A DNA stretch of 64,000 nucleotides from Lotus japonicus (taxonomy: Eukaryota > Streptophyta > Magnoliopsida > Fabales > Fabaceae): assembly GCF_012489685.1 (NCBI RefSeq), contig NC_080046.1, positions 1,242,501 through 1,306,500 on the forward strand, written 5' to 3'. Numbering within the stretch: the stretch's first letter is position 1; each line of letters starts with the position of its first letter. The position numbers and the translations under genes were made by a program. A model generated the notes under the pieces. The model was given only the letters and a program-made list of their open reading frames with translations. It did not search any database and had not been told where the DNA came from. This document shows positions 22,795-35,500 of the stretch, piece by piece.

Positions 22795-24343
22795 GGAGAA
22801 AAAACTCAAATTTTCCTCCACCATTGAAGCCAAACCCGCGAGCTTGAGAGGAGAAGAGGGAGAGGAAGATTTTCGTCGTTTCTTTCCCGATCGCCGCTCT
22901 GTTAGCTGCTATACGTTGGCATCGAGGTATGTATGCTACTTCTAACCTCTGATCATCAATTCTGTCGTTTTTCTCTATGTCTTTCTGTGCTCAAAGTTTG
23001 GAGCTTTTTGTAAAATTGTCCAAATAACTCGATTCTTCTTTCTAAACTTCATCCCTACCATTTAACGTCACAAATACTCCGTTAATGTTCGCCGATTCTC
23101 GCCGGATCGTCGTAGGTATTCAAAACTGTGGAAAAACCCATTTCTAAGCTGAGGTTACGCTTTTTGGATCAAAAACTCTCGACTAAGCTTAGCGTCAGTA
23201 GGAATAGTCGTCATAAATGTCGTTAGTAACAACCTCATCCAATTTATTTTTCAAAATTCCGACTTTGAATTTCTGAGCTAAAAACCTTGACCAAATTGTC
23301 CCTATTTCAGTTTTCGACCCGATAATTTTTCCGAGCTTTAATTTACCCTAGTTATGACTAATGATAACCTATGAATCAAGTTTGATCGAAGAAAAAGCGC
23401 CGGAAAACATTTCCATGTGTCATGGCCGAGAGCACCCTTAGGGGGGAGGAGAGTTTTCTCTTTTGCGAAAACTCGTCTTATCGTGTTAGGTTATCGTACT
23501 CTGAAGCTTATAATGCTTCGTATAACATTAGCAATTATTTTTTGATTAGTTCTGACTTGAATTGGTTGAATTCTGTTATGTTTTGCTCAAAGGTTCGTTT
23601 GAGGAACTCTTTGGAGCTGTGAGTGAAGCGAGTGAGGAACTCTTGTCGTGTGAAGCTGGAAAACCTCGAGGTGAGGGAAACTTACCTTGCTAGCTAATGT
23701 CTTAGGCGTCGATCAATTCGACTTGGTTTATTGTTTATGCTCTTATTGATTATGTTGATCTGGAAAACGATTTCTGGAGGCTTCGGCCGAGTGAACTGAT
23801 TGAGGCGTGTGTCTCCGATTTCTGGGGCTTCGGCCGACATATGTGTTATTACTTGTTTATTGTTTTGATTGTTGTTGATTGATTCACATGATATGTGCTA
23901 AATGGTTAATCTTAGGATGTGTTGATATATGTGCCATGATTTGTTGGATTGTGCTAACTTTGTTGTGCAATTATACATATATCTGTTGTACGTCTGAGTG
24001 TGGGGAAACAGGAGAGTTATGCCATACTAGTGACGAGATTTTGAGAGAACGTTTGATGGGACGAACCGAGGTTCGGGCCCTCATTGTTTTAATGGATCGA
24101 GACCTTCTCAGGGAATCATTTGGGTTGATGGGATCTTTTAAACTTATAGAACTAGAGACGAAAGAAATGTAAATTATTTCACGAAGAAAATTCATAACAC
24201 ACTAAAAAACATCCGAACACTTTAATTAATGATAATGATCTCAGAAGAAAGCTTAGGGCTTGGAGTTAAGTTTTGGAAAATGAGAAGTGTCGCCGAGTCC
24301 AAGTTTAGGGGAAACCCAGTGTGCTTTGGCACTTTGCTTGAGG

Positions 24344-24515
24344 AGCAGTTTTGTTGTTTGGCTACCTAAAAGATAAGCCGGGGAAACTATCAGTTTCTGA
24401 GTACGTTGGTACTCTTTTGCTCGATGAGCAGTTTGTTGTTTGGCTATCTGAAGGATAAGCCAGGAAACTATAAGTTTCTGAGTACTTTGGTACTCTTTCG
24501 CTCGCTGAGCAGTTT
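24344..24515. repeat. Two-copy tandem repeat, about 82-84 bp unit
   Basis: GCAGTTTTGTTGTTTGGCTA starts at 24344 and recurs (slightly changed) at 24428; a third partial start is at 24509. Units include AGATAAGCC...GGAAACTAT and TTTCTGAGTAC. Confidence 0.7.
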
Positions 24516-25198
24516 TTGACCATCGAAATTGGATGTGTCAGATGACTCGAGAAGTCATCAAGAGTGATTGCACTATTTTTATAATTACTTGTCTTTTGTC
24601 GCAGAATCGACATTTACCTTAGGGTATTTTTAGAGACAATATGTTAGTAAGAACAGGTGACGACGTGACTGGGGTTGGTCGTACGTTGATTGGCTAATCA
24701 TATTGCACCATTCATACATATTGAGGTTAATACACGATGGGATGTCGGACCTTGGTGAATCCCAAAATGGTCATATAGACCCGGGTTTTCACATAAGAAC
24801 ACTGCGTGTAGTTCTTAGTAGCAGACGGAAATGGCAGACAGACATGCGGGTTACGGCTGATCTGACTACATTTGTTTGGTGTAAAAGACGCCCGAGCAGA
24901 AATGGTTAAACACTAGGCCAGTGTTAGGACTGACTCGATGGTGTCCATCTATTCCGGAGCATTTCTTGCAGCATGACATACATTTCATCATACATCTCTG
25001 ACTTATTGACTTGATATCGTTGAATAACGTTATGTTTCTTGATAACTGATTGAGTTGTCATTTATCGTCTATTGTTATTTCATTTGAAATTATAATGTTG
25101 CGTGCATTATGTGTACTATTTATCTATTTCTGTGAGTTGACCCTTGCGCTTGCCTTGTTTGTCTACTTGTGTTTGGGCGATCGTACGCCTGCTATCAG

Positions 25199-25831
25199 AT
25201 GTCGATGGCCGATTGGTTCGAGCTGGTTCACCCTTCGGGGGGAACCCGATATGAGATGTTAGATCGAGATTCCCCAGCCGCGTGGGTGACCGATCCCGCC
25301 AGTGACCGGGCTATATACATGGGGAGGATCATGGAGGATCAGATTGACGAGTTTGGGAGATTGACCAAGGGTCTGTTACGACGTTACTCGGTGAACTTCA
25401 ACTTGCCACCCACTGTTCACTGTGGTCCCGATACCGGAGTGCCGCCACCACCACCGTCGTCTGGCGACAAGGATCCCTCTGCGGAGGAGCCTGCCGGTGG
25501 AGCATCGTCTGGATCGAGCTCTCCCGCCGCCGCTGACCGTTCCGTTGCCGCTTCTTCCTCCAGGCATGCTGAGTCCGAGGATGATTCTGACACTGCTACC
25601 GTCATTCGCTCTAGGACATATGCTTCCTCCCGTGGTTATAGCGTGGTACCATTGGTACGCGTGTCGGAGGAGGGTGTGACCATCAGAGTGGTGGATGCAG
25701 AGACAGGGGCGTCTAGGTTGGTGTCTCGGTATGAGAGGAGAGAGACTATTGATGTGGACAACGAGTTGATCATTCTGGACTCTGATTCTGACGAGGATTA
25801 TGCCGAGGAGGAGGATGAGGAGGAGTATTGA
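25199..25831 (+). CDS. Acidic proline/serine-rich ORF inside the 4.1-kb LTR, unknown function
   Basis: The frame is 210 codons long in a locally GC-rich stretch. The N-terminal about 75 residues are mixed and look folded (MSMADWFELVHPSGG start). A low-complexity Pro/Ser/Ala part follows (PPPPPPSSGDK), then about 50 ordered residues, ending in an acidic tail of more than twenty Asp/Glu-rich residues. No retroviral motif such as a zinc knuckle is seen. An upstream in-frame ATG at 25169 is possible. Such ORFs inside LTRs are unusual; it may be coding in other copies of the family or a captured host fragment. Confidence 0.4.
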   Translation: MSMADWFELVHPSGGTRYEMLDRDSPAAWVTDPASDRAIYMGRIMEDQIDEFGRLTKGLLRRYSVNFNLPPTVHCGPDTGVPPPPPSSGDKDPSAEEPAGGASSGSSSPAAADRSVAASSSRHAESEDDSDTATVIRSRTYASSRGYSVVPLVRVSEEGVTIRVVDAETGASRLVSRYERRETIDVDNELIILDSDSDEDYAEEEDEEEY

Positions 25832-26221
25832 GACACGCTCTCTTGGGTAGTTAGAGTAGGAGTATGTCGTAGCTCTGATGGTCTTTTCTTTTGGGACAAG
25901 GTAGTTCCTGGCTTATAGCCTTTTGTGTGATTCTCTTTCATGAGGATCATATGGAGTTTGTTGGACTTAGGAGGTCTTGTTGAGGCCGCTTTGAGGCTGA
26001 CTTGCTTTCTTTTGTTGGACTGTACTATCACACTTTGTCACAGATCATGGTTTGTCCCTATTAGCCTGCGAGCATCACTTTCAGACTACTTTTCCGTCAC
26101 TCGTGACGTTGACTTTTATTTTACAGCAGGAGTTGTATATATATAGTTGTACTTGCTTTTCCGCCTTATTTTGATTTTGAGTTACTAAAGTGACACCCAA
26201 AATCCGGGGTGTTACACCGTC

Positions 26222-26640
26222 ATTGCCACATCTTGCTGCCCTTGACCGTGTTTTGTCCATCGAAAAGTTGGGTGTGGATCCGTTTTGATTGATTGGGTCA
26301 GTTGGACTGGTTCCCTTAGTCTTTTTTTTTTCATGGTCGCTTGCTTTTCTTTTGGTAGGAATCTGTTTGTTGTTTGGGTTTCTGGGTTATAGGTGTTTGG
26401 GTGGGTTTTGGTATGATGTTTGCTGGTTTTTAGAGGTTTTTGGGAAGAATTTTGCTGTGATTGTTGGTTTTTTTCAGCCTTTTGACTGGCTAGTTTACTG
26501 TACCCATTGTGTTGAGAGGGGTTGTTTCACAACATTCTTTATTATTATTTATACTATTTCTCTTTTCTAAAATAAACTTAGGTACCCAAAATAAGAACCC
26601 TTGGAAATGCTATAAGTACTTTACAAACTAAATTTTAATA
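26222..26640. other. Right part of the interrupted older repeat
   Basis: Sequence continues from 22076 across the LTR insertion. The end near 26580-26620 (CCCAAAATAAGAACCC...ATGCT) is the inverse of 21514-21550. No gene is seen. Confidence 0.35.
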
Positions 26641-26652
26641 TATTTTACAAAG

Positions 26653-26840
26653 TAAGTTGGCGTAATGGTTCAACACTTCATCTTTTAACATCTTTTAAGC
26701 AAACGGTTGAGAATTCGAGTCCTAATTATGGTGAATTGAAAAAAATTCTCTTGTTAGCCCTCTATCGCTCACTACACTAACTGTGAGGCAAATGATTATC
26801 TCACGCCTATCGGCTAGGGACACCTTATTCAAGACGATAA
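26653..26840 (+). mobile_element. tRNA-derived SINE-like repeat
   Basis: A-box-like TTGGCGTAATGGTT (26658-26671) and B-box-like GAATTCGAGTCC (26711-26722) are spaced about 45 bp apart, followed by a tRNA-unrelated body. Ends and target duplication are unclear. Confidence 0.45.
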
Positions 26841-27080
26841 AATATATTAGGTCAATTTTAATGAAAGAATTTTGTCTATAAATGATTTTTTAAATTTATC
26901 CGTTTTATATTTCAAATATATAAATTCTTTTTTTTTTTTGACGAAAACCAAGTTGTATGTGCAACATTTAATATTTATTCTATCTGAAATAATTGTTATT
27001 ATTTGCTTCGGAATGGTAGAAGGTTGTTTTCTCGCAGGTAGGTAGGTGGTGGTTTGATTAAAGTGGAAAGCGCCCCGCAA

Positions 27081-30000
27081 ATGGATTCCTTAGAAGACAG
27101 CGGCTGTTGGGATTTCCTCGATTACTCCTTCCTTGATCCTCCTCCCACCGATTTCCTCTGGTCCAATCCCAATCAAAGGTCTAATTCTTCTTCTTTTTTC
27201 GATTCACTGTTCATTACAATTCTGCGAAATGGTGAAGCATAACATCACCCTTTTCTTATGGTAATTCATCATGTTGTTGATTTTTTTATGTTTTTGGAAT
27301 TTGGTGTTACCTGCTTGGATTCATATTTTCTCATACACCCAATTCTTAAATTCTATTCAAATGCTTCCTTGGAAAAATTAAGTTTTTGTTATATTAATAT
27401 TAATATTAATAAAAAGGAAAAATCAAGTTTTTTTTTAATCATTTTTGGATTTTCTCTATTGCCCCTTTGTTGATTGTAATCAAAAGGGTTGGTTGTTCTT
27501 TGGAGTAGTTCAAAGTTCATTTTAATTGTTTCTTCTCTTCTGGGTAAACTGGTATGCTGCAAATTTAGTTTTTGAATTTGATAGAGGCAATGATATGGAT
27601 TGGTCTATGTAGCCGAACTCGGAGAGTGGCATAAGGCGAGTGATTGCCTTCGCTGATCCAAAGGCGCTCATTAGGCGCACGATAAAAATAAGACCACTAG
27701 AGACTTCATGCTTGTTGTTGGTGCTTATGTTTTGTGTGGCAAACCTGACTGATACAACTATTTTCCTGTATTTGCCAGTGTGATCGCGGAAGCCGACTTT
27801 CCTAGTGTTGCTGTTGCCAGTCAAGAGAACACCAGGAAGAGGTATCTTGTCTGTTTCTTATGAAGTGATTTACTGTCTGAGAATGTGAGGATTGATAGTA
27901 TAGTCTTGAAAAATTGGGAATATATTATTTTGATTTTATATAAACTCGCTTTTAGTTATCTGAAACTACATTCATTAACATGAAAAATCTAAACTTCAAA
28001 CCATCCATCATAAGGCCACATGAATCTGGTAGATAGAGTCTAAACTCTGAATCACCTTATTCTGTTGCATTACAGTGTTTAACTTATAGATGGATTGGGT
28101 AACCCTTTTATTTTGTTTTGAAAGAGTAATGATGCAATCTTTCGAATCGTGTTACAGTTTGGTTTTTGTAATAAATTTCCTGAGAATCATTTGTAGGGGG
28201 CGCACTGATTCATGCTGCAAGGCGGGAACAAAAGCCTGCCGTGAGAAACAACGGAGGGAGAAACTCAATGAAAGGTAATTTGTGGTTTGATATCAAAGTT
28301 AGTCTTCAACGTGCTGCTTCTCTTGCTTTTCATGTAGCTGTTGTGGCTTATGATGAACATCATTTTGCTACGTTTGCATACGAAATATATCCTGTGACCA
28401 GTAATTTATGTCAGAAGTGATATTAGTTCTTAGATATTCTAAGTTACCTAGGTCTAAGAGATGCCTGTGTCAAACACCTCCTCAATGTTTTCTAGTGTAT
28501 TTTGCTAGTTCTTTTAATGGTAAAGGGGAAGAACTTGGTTGTAATTATTGCAGGTTTTGTGAATTGAGCTCTGTTTTGGAACCTGGGAGACCTGTGAAAA
28601 CAGATAAGCCAGCTATACTTGATGATGCTATCAGAGTCTTGAGCCAACTTAAAACTGAAGCTCAGGAACTCAAAGAAACAAATGAGAAATTATTGGAGGA
28701 AATAAAATGTTTAAAGGTCAGTAAGTATTGCATCAACCATTTATCATAGTGATATGTATATTTCATTTCTCTTATTTTTTATATTTCTTGGATTAATTTT
28801 CTTTTAAATGTTATCTTGTTTACCTACTAGTCTACTACATTTGTGAAATCTCACTAAATGGTCTTCAGAATGAATGGTTTTTATTTTAGTTCAACTGCTA
28901 GAAGCTTCATCTTTAAATGATTTGTTTTCCCTATTTTGAATTATAGTTCACAAGGAAGGCATACTCTAAGCTTCACTTTTAGATTAATGGTCAATTCATG
29001 GCACTGCTAAAGTTAGTCCGTTTGGCTAGTGCCTAGTAGTAGTGTTGAAATTATATGATTTTTGATGCAAGGACTGATGTAGAAATATACACAGGAAAGC
29101 ATTAACTAACATGGTTTCCTCCAACGGGGTAAAAAAATAAAATAGAGATTTTGCAAATTAAGCAGTTAGTACAAATTGATAGAAGTTGAAGAGAAAAATA
29201 TTGCCATGGCTAAGCCTATTTCATTATCATAGAGATCGATGTCATATACTCAATCTGAGTGACATTTGCATTCCGTTGGCCCTACATTCTAGTTTGTTAG
29301 TCAAGTTCAACCTTTGTTCTAACTTCTAGCCAATATTGCATATTTTGCCATTGGTTTGAATGACTAACAGGCCTAGTCCAAGTTAGTAAATAAGTTGATT
29401 ACTAACAATTACACATACAGTTTAGTTATGTTTTATCAACTCTCACATTAAGTTCCAAATTTGTTATTGCATATATAATTTTAGATTTTTTTCCTTGCTT
29501 CATTGAAGAAAGGAACCTTACGACTTCAAAGTCTGAAATAGAATAGAAAGTTCTATTGCAGTATTTAAGTTCTGTGATCAGTATAGAAAAGCTATTGTCT
29601 AATGAGTTTAAGAAGTGGTGACCCCAAACATCAAGCATAAATGAAGGAAATTGATTCTTGAGGACTCATTGGAGCTTGATTGAGGGTTGATATATTGACA
29701 ACTAAGCATAGTATGAATATAGACGAGGGATAGAAGCAATTTGTGCTTCAACCTATACCCTTATATAGTTATATATCATCTCTCTGTGGAACTCAATTAG
29801 ACACTGATTTTTTGGATCTGTAACTCCTTTCTCAAGGAAGTTAAATCGTGGACATGGCTTGTAATCATGGCCTATCTAACATAAACCACCAGTTGCCTCT
29901 GATAGCCTTTCAGATATTACTAATTGCGGCTGACTCTGCAGGATATTGTCACTCCTTCCTCATATGCACATATTTCTGTTACATAAGCCGTTTATTCTGG

Positions 30001-30878
30001 CAGTTGGCCATTTTACCAAGGCCTGCTTTGCTTAGATGTGGATTTGAAAATATCAGTTTTGGGATAATCATATACCAACAATGGTGAGGCAGCTATAGTT
30101 TATTAGAAATAAAACTTAAAAATCATTCATGTCTTCACCCAAGTGTTTAAGCTATTGGAGCAGTTGGTTAATGACATGGTATTTGACCAAGTGCTCCCAT
30201 TTTGATCCTTGTTGCCCCCATGAGTTTCACAAGGTAAGTGGGCATGTGCATTGTCCACACTTCAACCCTAATGAGCTATTACATGAAGGGGTAGGTTAGA
30301 AATATAATATAAAAATCATTCATGTGTCTCCACCCAACAGTTCTAAGTTTTGGGATAGCTGATTCATGACATGTTATTAAAACTTCTGCAACTAAGGGGT
30401 CTGGAGTTTGATCTTTATTGTCCCTCATGATTTTAATAAAAGTTGAATTTCAGCACGAGGTTAGTTAATATGTGCGTTATCAGCCATACTAGCGTTATCA
30501 TCCTTGTCTAATAGGTACAAAATCTAACTTGTATGAAAAAATTTCAGGTGTTCTATGAGTTAGATACATCAACAAGGGCATTGCATTGCTTGAGTGTTTG
30601 AGATTATATAATTCTTATTTCTGTAACAGGCAGAGAAAAACGAACTCCGTGAAGAGAAACTTGTTCTTAAAGCAGATAAAGAAAGGATTGAGAAGAAGTT
30701 GAAAGCCTTGCCCGTCTCAGCAGGAGGGTTTTTGCCTCCCCCTATGGCAGCATATCAACCAACGGTGAACAAGATGGCTGTTTATCCAAACTATGGCTAT
30801 ATTCCAATGTGGCAATATCTTCCTTCATCTGCCCGAGATACATCCCACGATCATGAGCTCAGGCCTCCTGCTGCGTAG
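27081..30878 (+). CDS. bHLH subgroup IVc transcription factor (bHLH34/bHLH104-like)
   Basis: Exons: 27081-27178, 27779-27841, 28197-28274, 28554-28716, 30630-30878; 216 residues. All junctions are GT-AG and keep frame. The basic region is at about 64-80 (GTKACREKQRREKLNER), helix-loop-helix to about 113 with SSVLEPGRPVKTDKPAILDD, then a leucine-zipper-like coiled coil to about 165 (AEKNELREEKLVLKADKE). The C-terminus NKMAVYPNYGY...DHELRPPAA is the subgroup hallmark. The glutamate and arginines that contact E-box DNA are present (E70, R73, R74). Arabidopsis bHLH34/104/105/115 heterodimerise and activate iron-deficiency genes in the nucleus; the same role is inferred. The N-terminus is shorter than in Arabidopsis bHLH104. 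Intron 4 (1.9 kb) holds TRIM-like repeats. Confidence 0.93.
30102..30500 (+). repeat. Degraded TRIM-like repeats in intron 4 of the bHLH gene
   Basis: Two related segments of about 190 bp start at 30102 and 30295 (TTAGAAATA...AAAAATCATTCATGT...TTCACCCAA), each followed by an alternative version of TTGATCCTTGTTGCCCCCATGA. A purine tract GAAGGGG precedes the second. The layout fits a diverged TRIM different from the 62075 family. Confidence 0.4.
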
Positions 30879-31029
30879 TTGCTTGTGTTGCTGCCCGTTG
30901 GATAATCCTCATATTCATCATTTTGACAACATTGTGGAAGCATTGCATTGACATGTAAATTTTGTCATTGCTTGGATTTTTTTTAAAGATAGTAGTAACA
31001 TGTCTTGATAGTCTTACAAGTACAATCCT

Positions 31030-31170
31030 TTGTTGGTCTAGGTGATAACAAATTTATTCCTTTTAAATAAGGTGTCAAGTTTGAGTCCTGTGAATAGGTG
31101 TTGGGAGTGTTTCATGCGGGAAAAGCGAGTTTGGTTGACTCAACTCCAATTAATTGGGATTCAATATGAA
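31030..31170 (+). mobile_element. tRNA-derived SINE-like repeat downstream of the bHLH gene
   Basis: A-box-like TTGGTCTAGGTGATAAC (31033-31049) and B-box-like AAGTTTGAGTCCTG (31077-31090) are spaced as in tRNA genes. The borders are unclear. Confidence 0.5.
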
Positions 31171-32585
31171 ATGTCAAGTGTCATTGACTGTTAAGCTTTG
31201 TAGTAATCTTTGATGGCAATAATATGAAAATTCTATAGATGTCCATCCAATTCAAATTGTCCTCTTACTTCAAAATTTAAAATTCAATGAAAATATAAGG
31301 TGACATTGGCATAGTATTTTGAAGTTTTTTCTGACATTATATAATATTAAATTTATTTATGTTGGATGTGGGTGAGTACAATTTGGCCCATCACATCAAT
31401 ACAAGTCAATCTCGGGTGACCTATCCTAATACGCTTAGACGCATGCGAGAGTAAGGTTAAGTGAGTTTCATTTAAGGAATGACTCTGATCTATTTGACAT
31501 GTGAGAGTAAGGTAAGGGACTCAAGGTCAATCTCGGGTGACCTATCCTAATACGCTTAGACGCATGCACACATATATAATTAATTTTTTACTGTTGAAAA
31601 GTCTCATCTCATTATGTCATTTAATTGTTTTTAGTTCAATATTTTTTCGTTTACCCCTCAAACCACATTGCAAATTTAATGTATCATACTTATTAAGTGG
31701 ATAGATTATTTTTAAATGAAAAAAAAAGATGCTATTTGTTACAAAGGCTTGGTGCAAGAATTGCAATATTAAATTACATGTGACCTTTGGCGGAATTCAC
31801 GGATGAAAAAGCTATACAAGATATGCAGTTTATTGGACAAATAATTGACATGTAATTCTTGCATTTCCTCTATGTACTTTTATGCATTTCTAAATGAGAT
31901 ATTTTTTCACTCCCTCCATTCTCCCTCCCATCCGAAAAATTGAAACAAATAAAATAAGTTCAAAAAACCATTCTCAACTCCTTCGCCCCCTCCATTCCAT
32001 TCCAGTCCAAACAAACACTATGTTAAGCAATTGTTGAGTCGCCTAATGAGATCATTACCTCTCATTTTAACAATAGTTCTAATATCATACTAAAAATTGT
32101 TAACTAGAAAGCTTATTTCCCTCACTGTCCCTCTCATCCCCTCCTCTCCTGAATCAAACAAGAAAGCTTATTTCCCTCACTTCCCCTCCACTTTTCCTAA
32201 TTAAACATGATAAAGATTTTAAATTTCTTCCCTCCACTTCTCAAACACATCCGAACGGTGTATAATAATAAATCAGAGAATAACATCGTTATGCCATCCT
32301 TGTACCTGAATTAAACCATTATTTGAGGAGTTTTTCTCTCAAAATGTAAAAATTAACAAGTGCTCGAGTATAGTTGCTAAGGAGTTTTATTCCTGAATTC
32401 TTCCTCTGCATGTTCATCTTTAATTGTTAGTGACTTTGTGCAATCTGCAGCTATCCCAATTCTAGTTGAAATGAAGAAATGAAATTTACATTTGAATGCA
32501 AAGCTCTGCTCTATATACTTTGCTATTTACACATCAAAAGGATATTCAATGAACTTTGGCGGTGAGAATTGGTGAATAGAGGCAG
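31171..32585. other. Intergenic with a 42-bp perfect direct repeat
   Basis: 31405-31446 and 31526-31567 are identical (GTCAATCTCGGGTGACCTAT...CGCATGC), 121 bp apart, each next to a GAGAGTAAGG copy. Also AGAAAGCTTATTTCCCTCAC is duplicated at about 32107 and 32161. No gene is seen. Confidence 0.6.
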
Positions 32586-35500
32586 CTACTCTGATGCTAC
32601 AAGCCAAAGCATAATTAGAGCAGATATAGAAGTTGATATCCAGCTCATGAACGCCAAAGCAACAGAAATCTGGTACTTATGACACTCATGTCCTAAATGG
32701 CAGTGTCCCACATCATGGAAGTACAAAACTGTAATGGCAGCTGAGGCAGAAGCTGCAGATAGAGATAGTATTGCTGTTACCTGTGGAATCATGGTCAAGA
32801 AGTGAACTTGTTAATTGATAAACGTCATAATGAACAAGCCCTGCTGGATGCAACAAACCAATGAAGAAGAGGAAAGATTTACTCAGAGACTAACCCAGTC
32901 TCCAACTGCAATGCGGCAAACCAGTATAGGGTTAAAGGGGAAAATCTTTTTCACCAAAGCATATGCATCCACTAATGCAAGCGTAAAACTCCAAATGAAT
33001 TGTAAACCCATTAAAGTAATCAGGTGACTGCAATACCAATGGAACAGCTAACATTGAGTTATTCTACATCCAACATCCAAGGAGCGGTAGTGAAGTACAG
33101 ATGAAAATGAGAAGCAAAGCACTTCATGAGAAACATGTTTCATTCTAAGTCAGGGAAAAGCATGAACATAGTTTTGAATAGAAATAAAAAAGTTCATAGT
33201 TCTGGGGGTATATCACTGATATGCATGCTTTTCCAATAGAGTCTGTTGGATGTGACTAACTCTAGTTGGCTATATAAGTCTCATTGTGACTCAATAGATG
33301 GATGTTCAATAATGTTGAATGATATCAGTAATACTTTTCTCTCTATATTTTCTCCCATCTCTCTCTGTTCTTCTTCATCTTCCCCCTTTCTCTCTTATTT
33401 CTATTTCTGATCCTATCGATCACATCCCATTGAGATTTTACTAAAGACATCCATCCTTTACAAGCACCCTTCTTCATCTAGACTAAAATCCTAGTTCCAT
33501 ACCTAGCTGCAGTCACTTTATTCAGTATTATTATGTCAGATCAGTCTCCTTATGCATGAAGTGCTAAATTGCATATAAACATTTTCAGTTTGTTTCATTA
33601 ATTCAAGCATTGAAACATACAGTCAGTTTATTTTTAAAAAGAAGAAGATTTGAGTAGTATGAAAGAAGAAATTAAAAATCAATAATGGTTAGAAACACCC
33701 TAATTAATAGTTAGAAAAGAAAAGAAGAGAAGAGAAATAAGTGATAGAGAGAAAGAAAAAAAAAGGGGAGGTGGATGTAATGTTGGGTTGTTTAAAAATT
33801 AGAACTAAAATTTAAATAAGAGATAGAGAGTGAGATCTAAACAAAGAAACTTACGTGGTTAACCTCAAATAACCCAAGTCTACCCGAGAGAAAAACATGG
33901 AAGTCGAGAGAGAGTCGAGGTACAGCTGGAAACCGCCAGAATAACTGTAATAGTTAGAGTTAGTTAGGGCCCATTGGAATAATGGGCAGCATCAAGAGTT
34001 AGCTGTGACTGCTAAGGCAGTTAAATATCATGGGAAGGAATTTTGGAGGGTGTCATTTGTTTTGGAATGTGTAAAGTGGGAGAGGTGTTAGAAATCTCAA
34101 ATTATCCAACAAAATTCTTTGTATTATTCTTTCTTACGCTTAATCACATTGGGTAAGTGAAGGGAATTCTATAGCAATATATACAATTTTCTTCTTGTGT
34201 GTCAACCAGTTCTACGGAACTGGTGTTTGAGCTCCTTCTGGAGTCTGTGGGAGAGAGATTAGTGTTGATGGTATGTAAAACAATATAGGGAACGCTAGAA
34301 ACTATGGAACGCAAGCTGGAAATTGTAAGTCGCAATCAAGAAGCAGATAGTGAAATGTTAAATTGGCTAGACACAATGGTGGAAAGTATTTGGCAGCACA
34401 TGGATCATGGATGCTAATCTCAACCAAGGTTTGAGCCAGAGGAATCAATCCATAGGAATCTCGTTGAAATGAAAAGGGAGTGTAGGAGTTTAAGCGGAAG
34501 AGAATCTGAAATTATGGAGCTACCAGTTTATTCCGGGGAGGATGATGTTATGGTGGCATTAGAGGGCCGGGCTTTGAGCTAGTTCTACAGATGGGAAGCG
34601 GGCAATCCGATTTTTATGTGGAAAGAATTCAGGAATGCAGTATTAGAAAGGTTTTATCCTACTTCTTCGCAGAGCCCATTTGCCATTTCGCTAGGGACGA
34701 AACAAAGAGGGCAGGTAGGGTGAATACATAGAAGAATTTGAAATTTATGTAAGTATGATTCAAGGATTAGAGTTAGATTACTGTTTAGATGTGTTCTTGA
34801 AAGGGTTAAAGGAGGAAGTAGCTTTAGAGGTTCAATTGTATAAACCGAAAAAATTGACTACAATGATCAAGAAGGTTGAAGAGAAGAATCGGCCAGTAGC
34901 TAATGCCTGTAATGCTGTATGGGGAAGAGTTGAGGGTTCTATACAAACCAAAGTTTCAGCAAGAACAGGAGGGGGGAAGCATTTCATCAATGGCTTCCAA
35001 TAATAGGAGGACAAAGAGGAGCTTGAAATTCATCAAAGATCAAACAGGCAGGTAGAAGATTGAATTATACCACAACCAATCATCTCAAACTGAATGGTCA
35101 GACGGAGGTTCTAAATCATTGATTAGAAAACTATCTGAGATGTCTCATGGGATTGGGGTCTGAACTGAATAAATGACCTCTTAACTTGGGCAGAATTTGG
35201 GTTCAATGCCAGTAACAATATATCTTCCAAAACGACACCATTCAAATCTCTGTATGGTAGAATCTTCCTGGTTGACTCAAAAGGTACTACCATACCCTCT
35301 AAGGTGGAAGAAGTGAACCATTTAACAGAGGAAATAGATATATTAATGGTTGAAGTTACGAACAATTTGCTTCAAGCACAGGACTAGATGTAAACAGATT
35401 GTTACAAATGTTATAGAAAATGTGGTAAAAGAGGGTAATTTAATTTCACTTAAATGTATATAGAATCAAGATATGAAGGTGAATCAATCACAAACAATTT

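Larger units (their letters stand above)
22082..26216 (+). mobile_element. 4.1-kb LTR-like element (probable giant solo LTR), TSD CCGTC
   Basis: Begins TGTGAGACCC, ends GGTGTTACA, and is flanked by the perfect 5-bp duplication CCGTC (22077-22081, 26217-26221). There is no reverse transcriptase, integrase or primer site inside and no terminal direct repeat, so a solo LTR fits best; a non-autonomous element with unrecognisable LTRs is the alternative. It has a TATA box (22787-22794), an 82-bp tandem duplication (24344-24515) and an ORF at 25199-25831. Multi-kb LTRs are known in Tekay/Del and Ogre-type Ty3/gypsy elements; which applies here is not settled. Confidence 0.65.

Noticed and set aside
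25376..25605. Minus-strand ORFs across the acidic ORF of the LTR
   Set aside because: Mirror frames of GC-rich sequence; residues are Arg/Gly or Ser/Gly-rich with no features.
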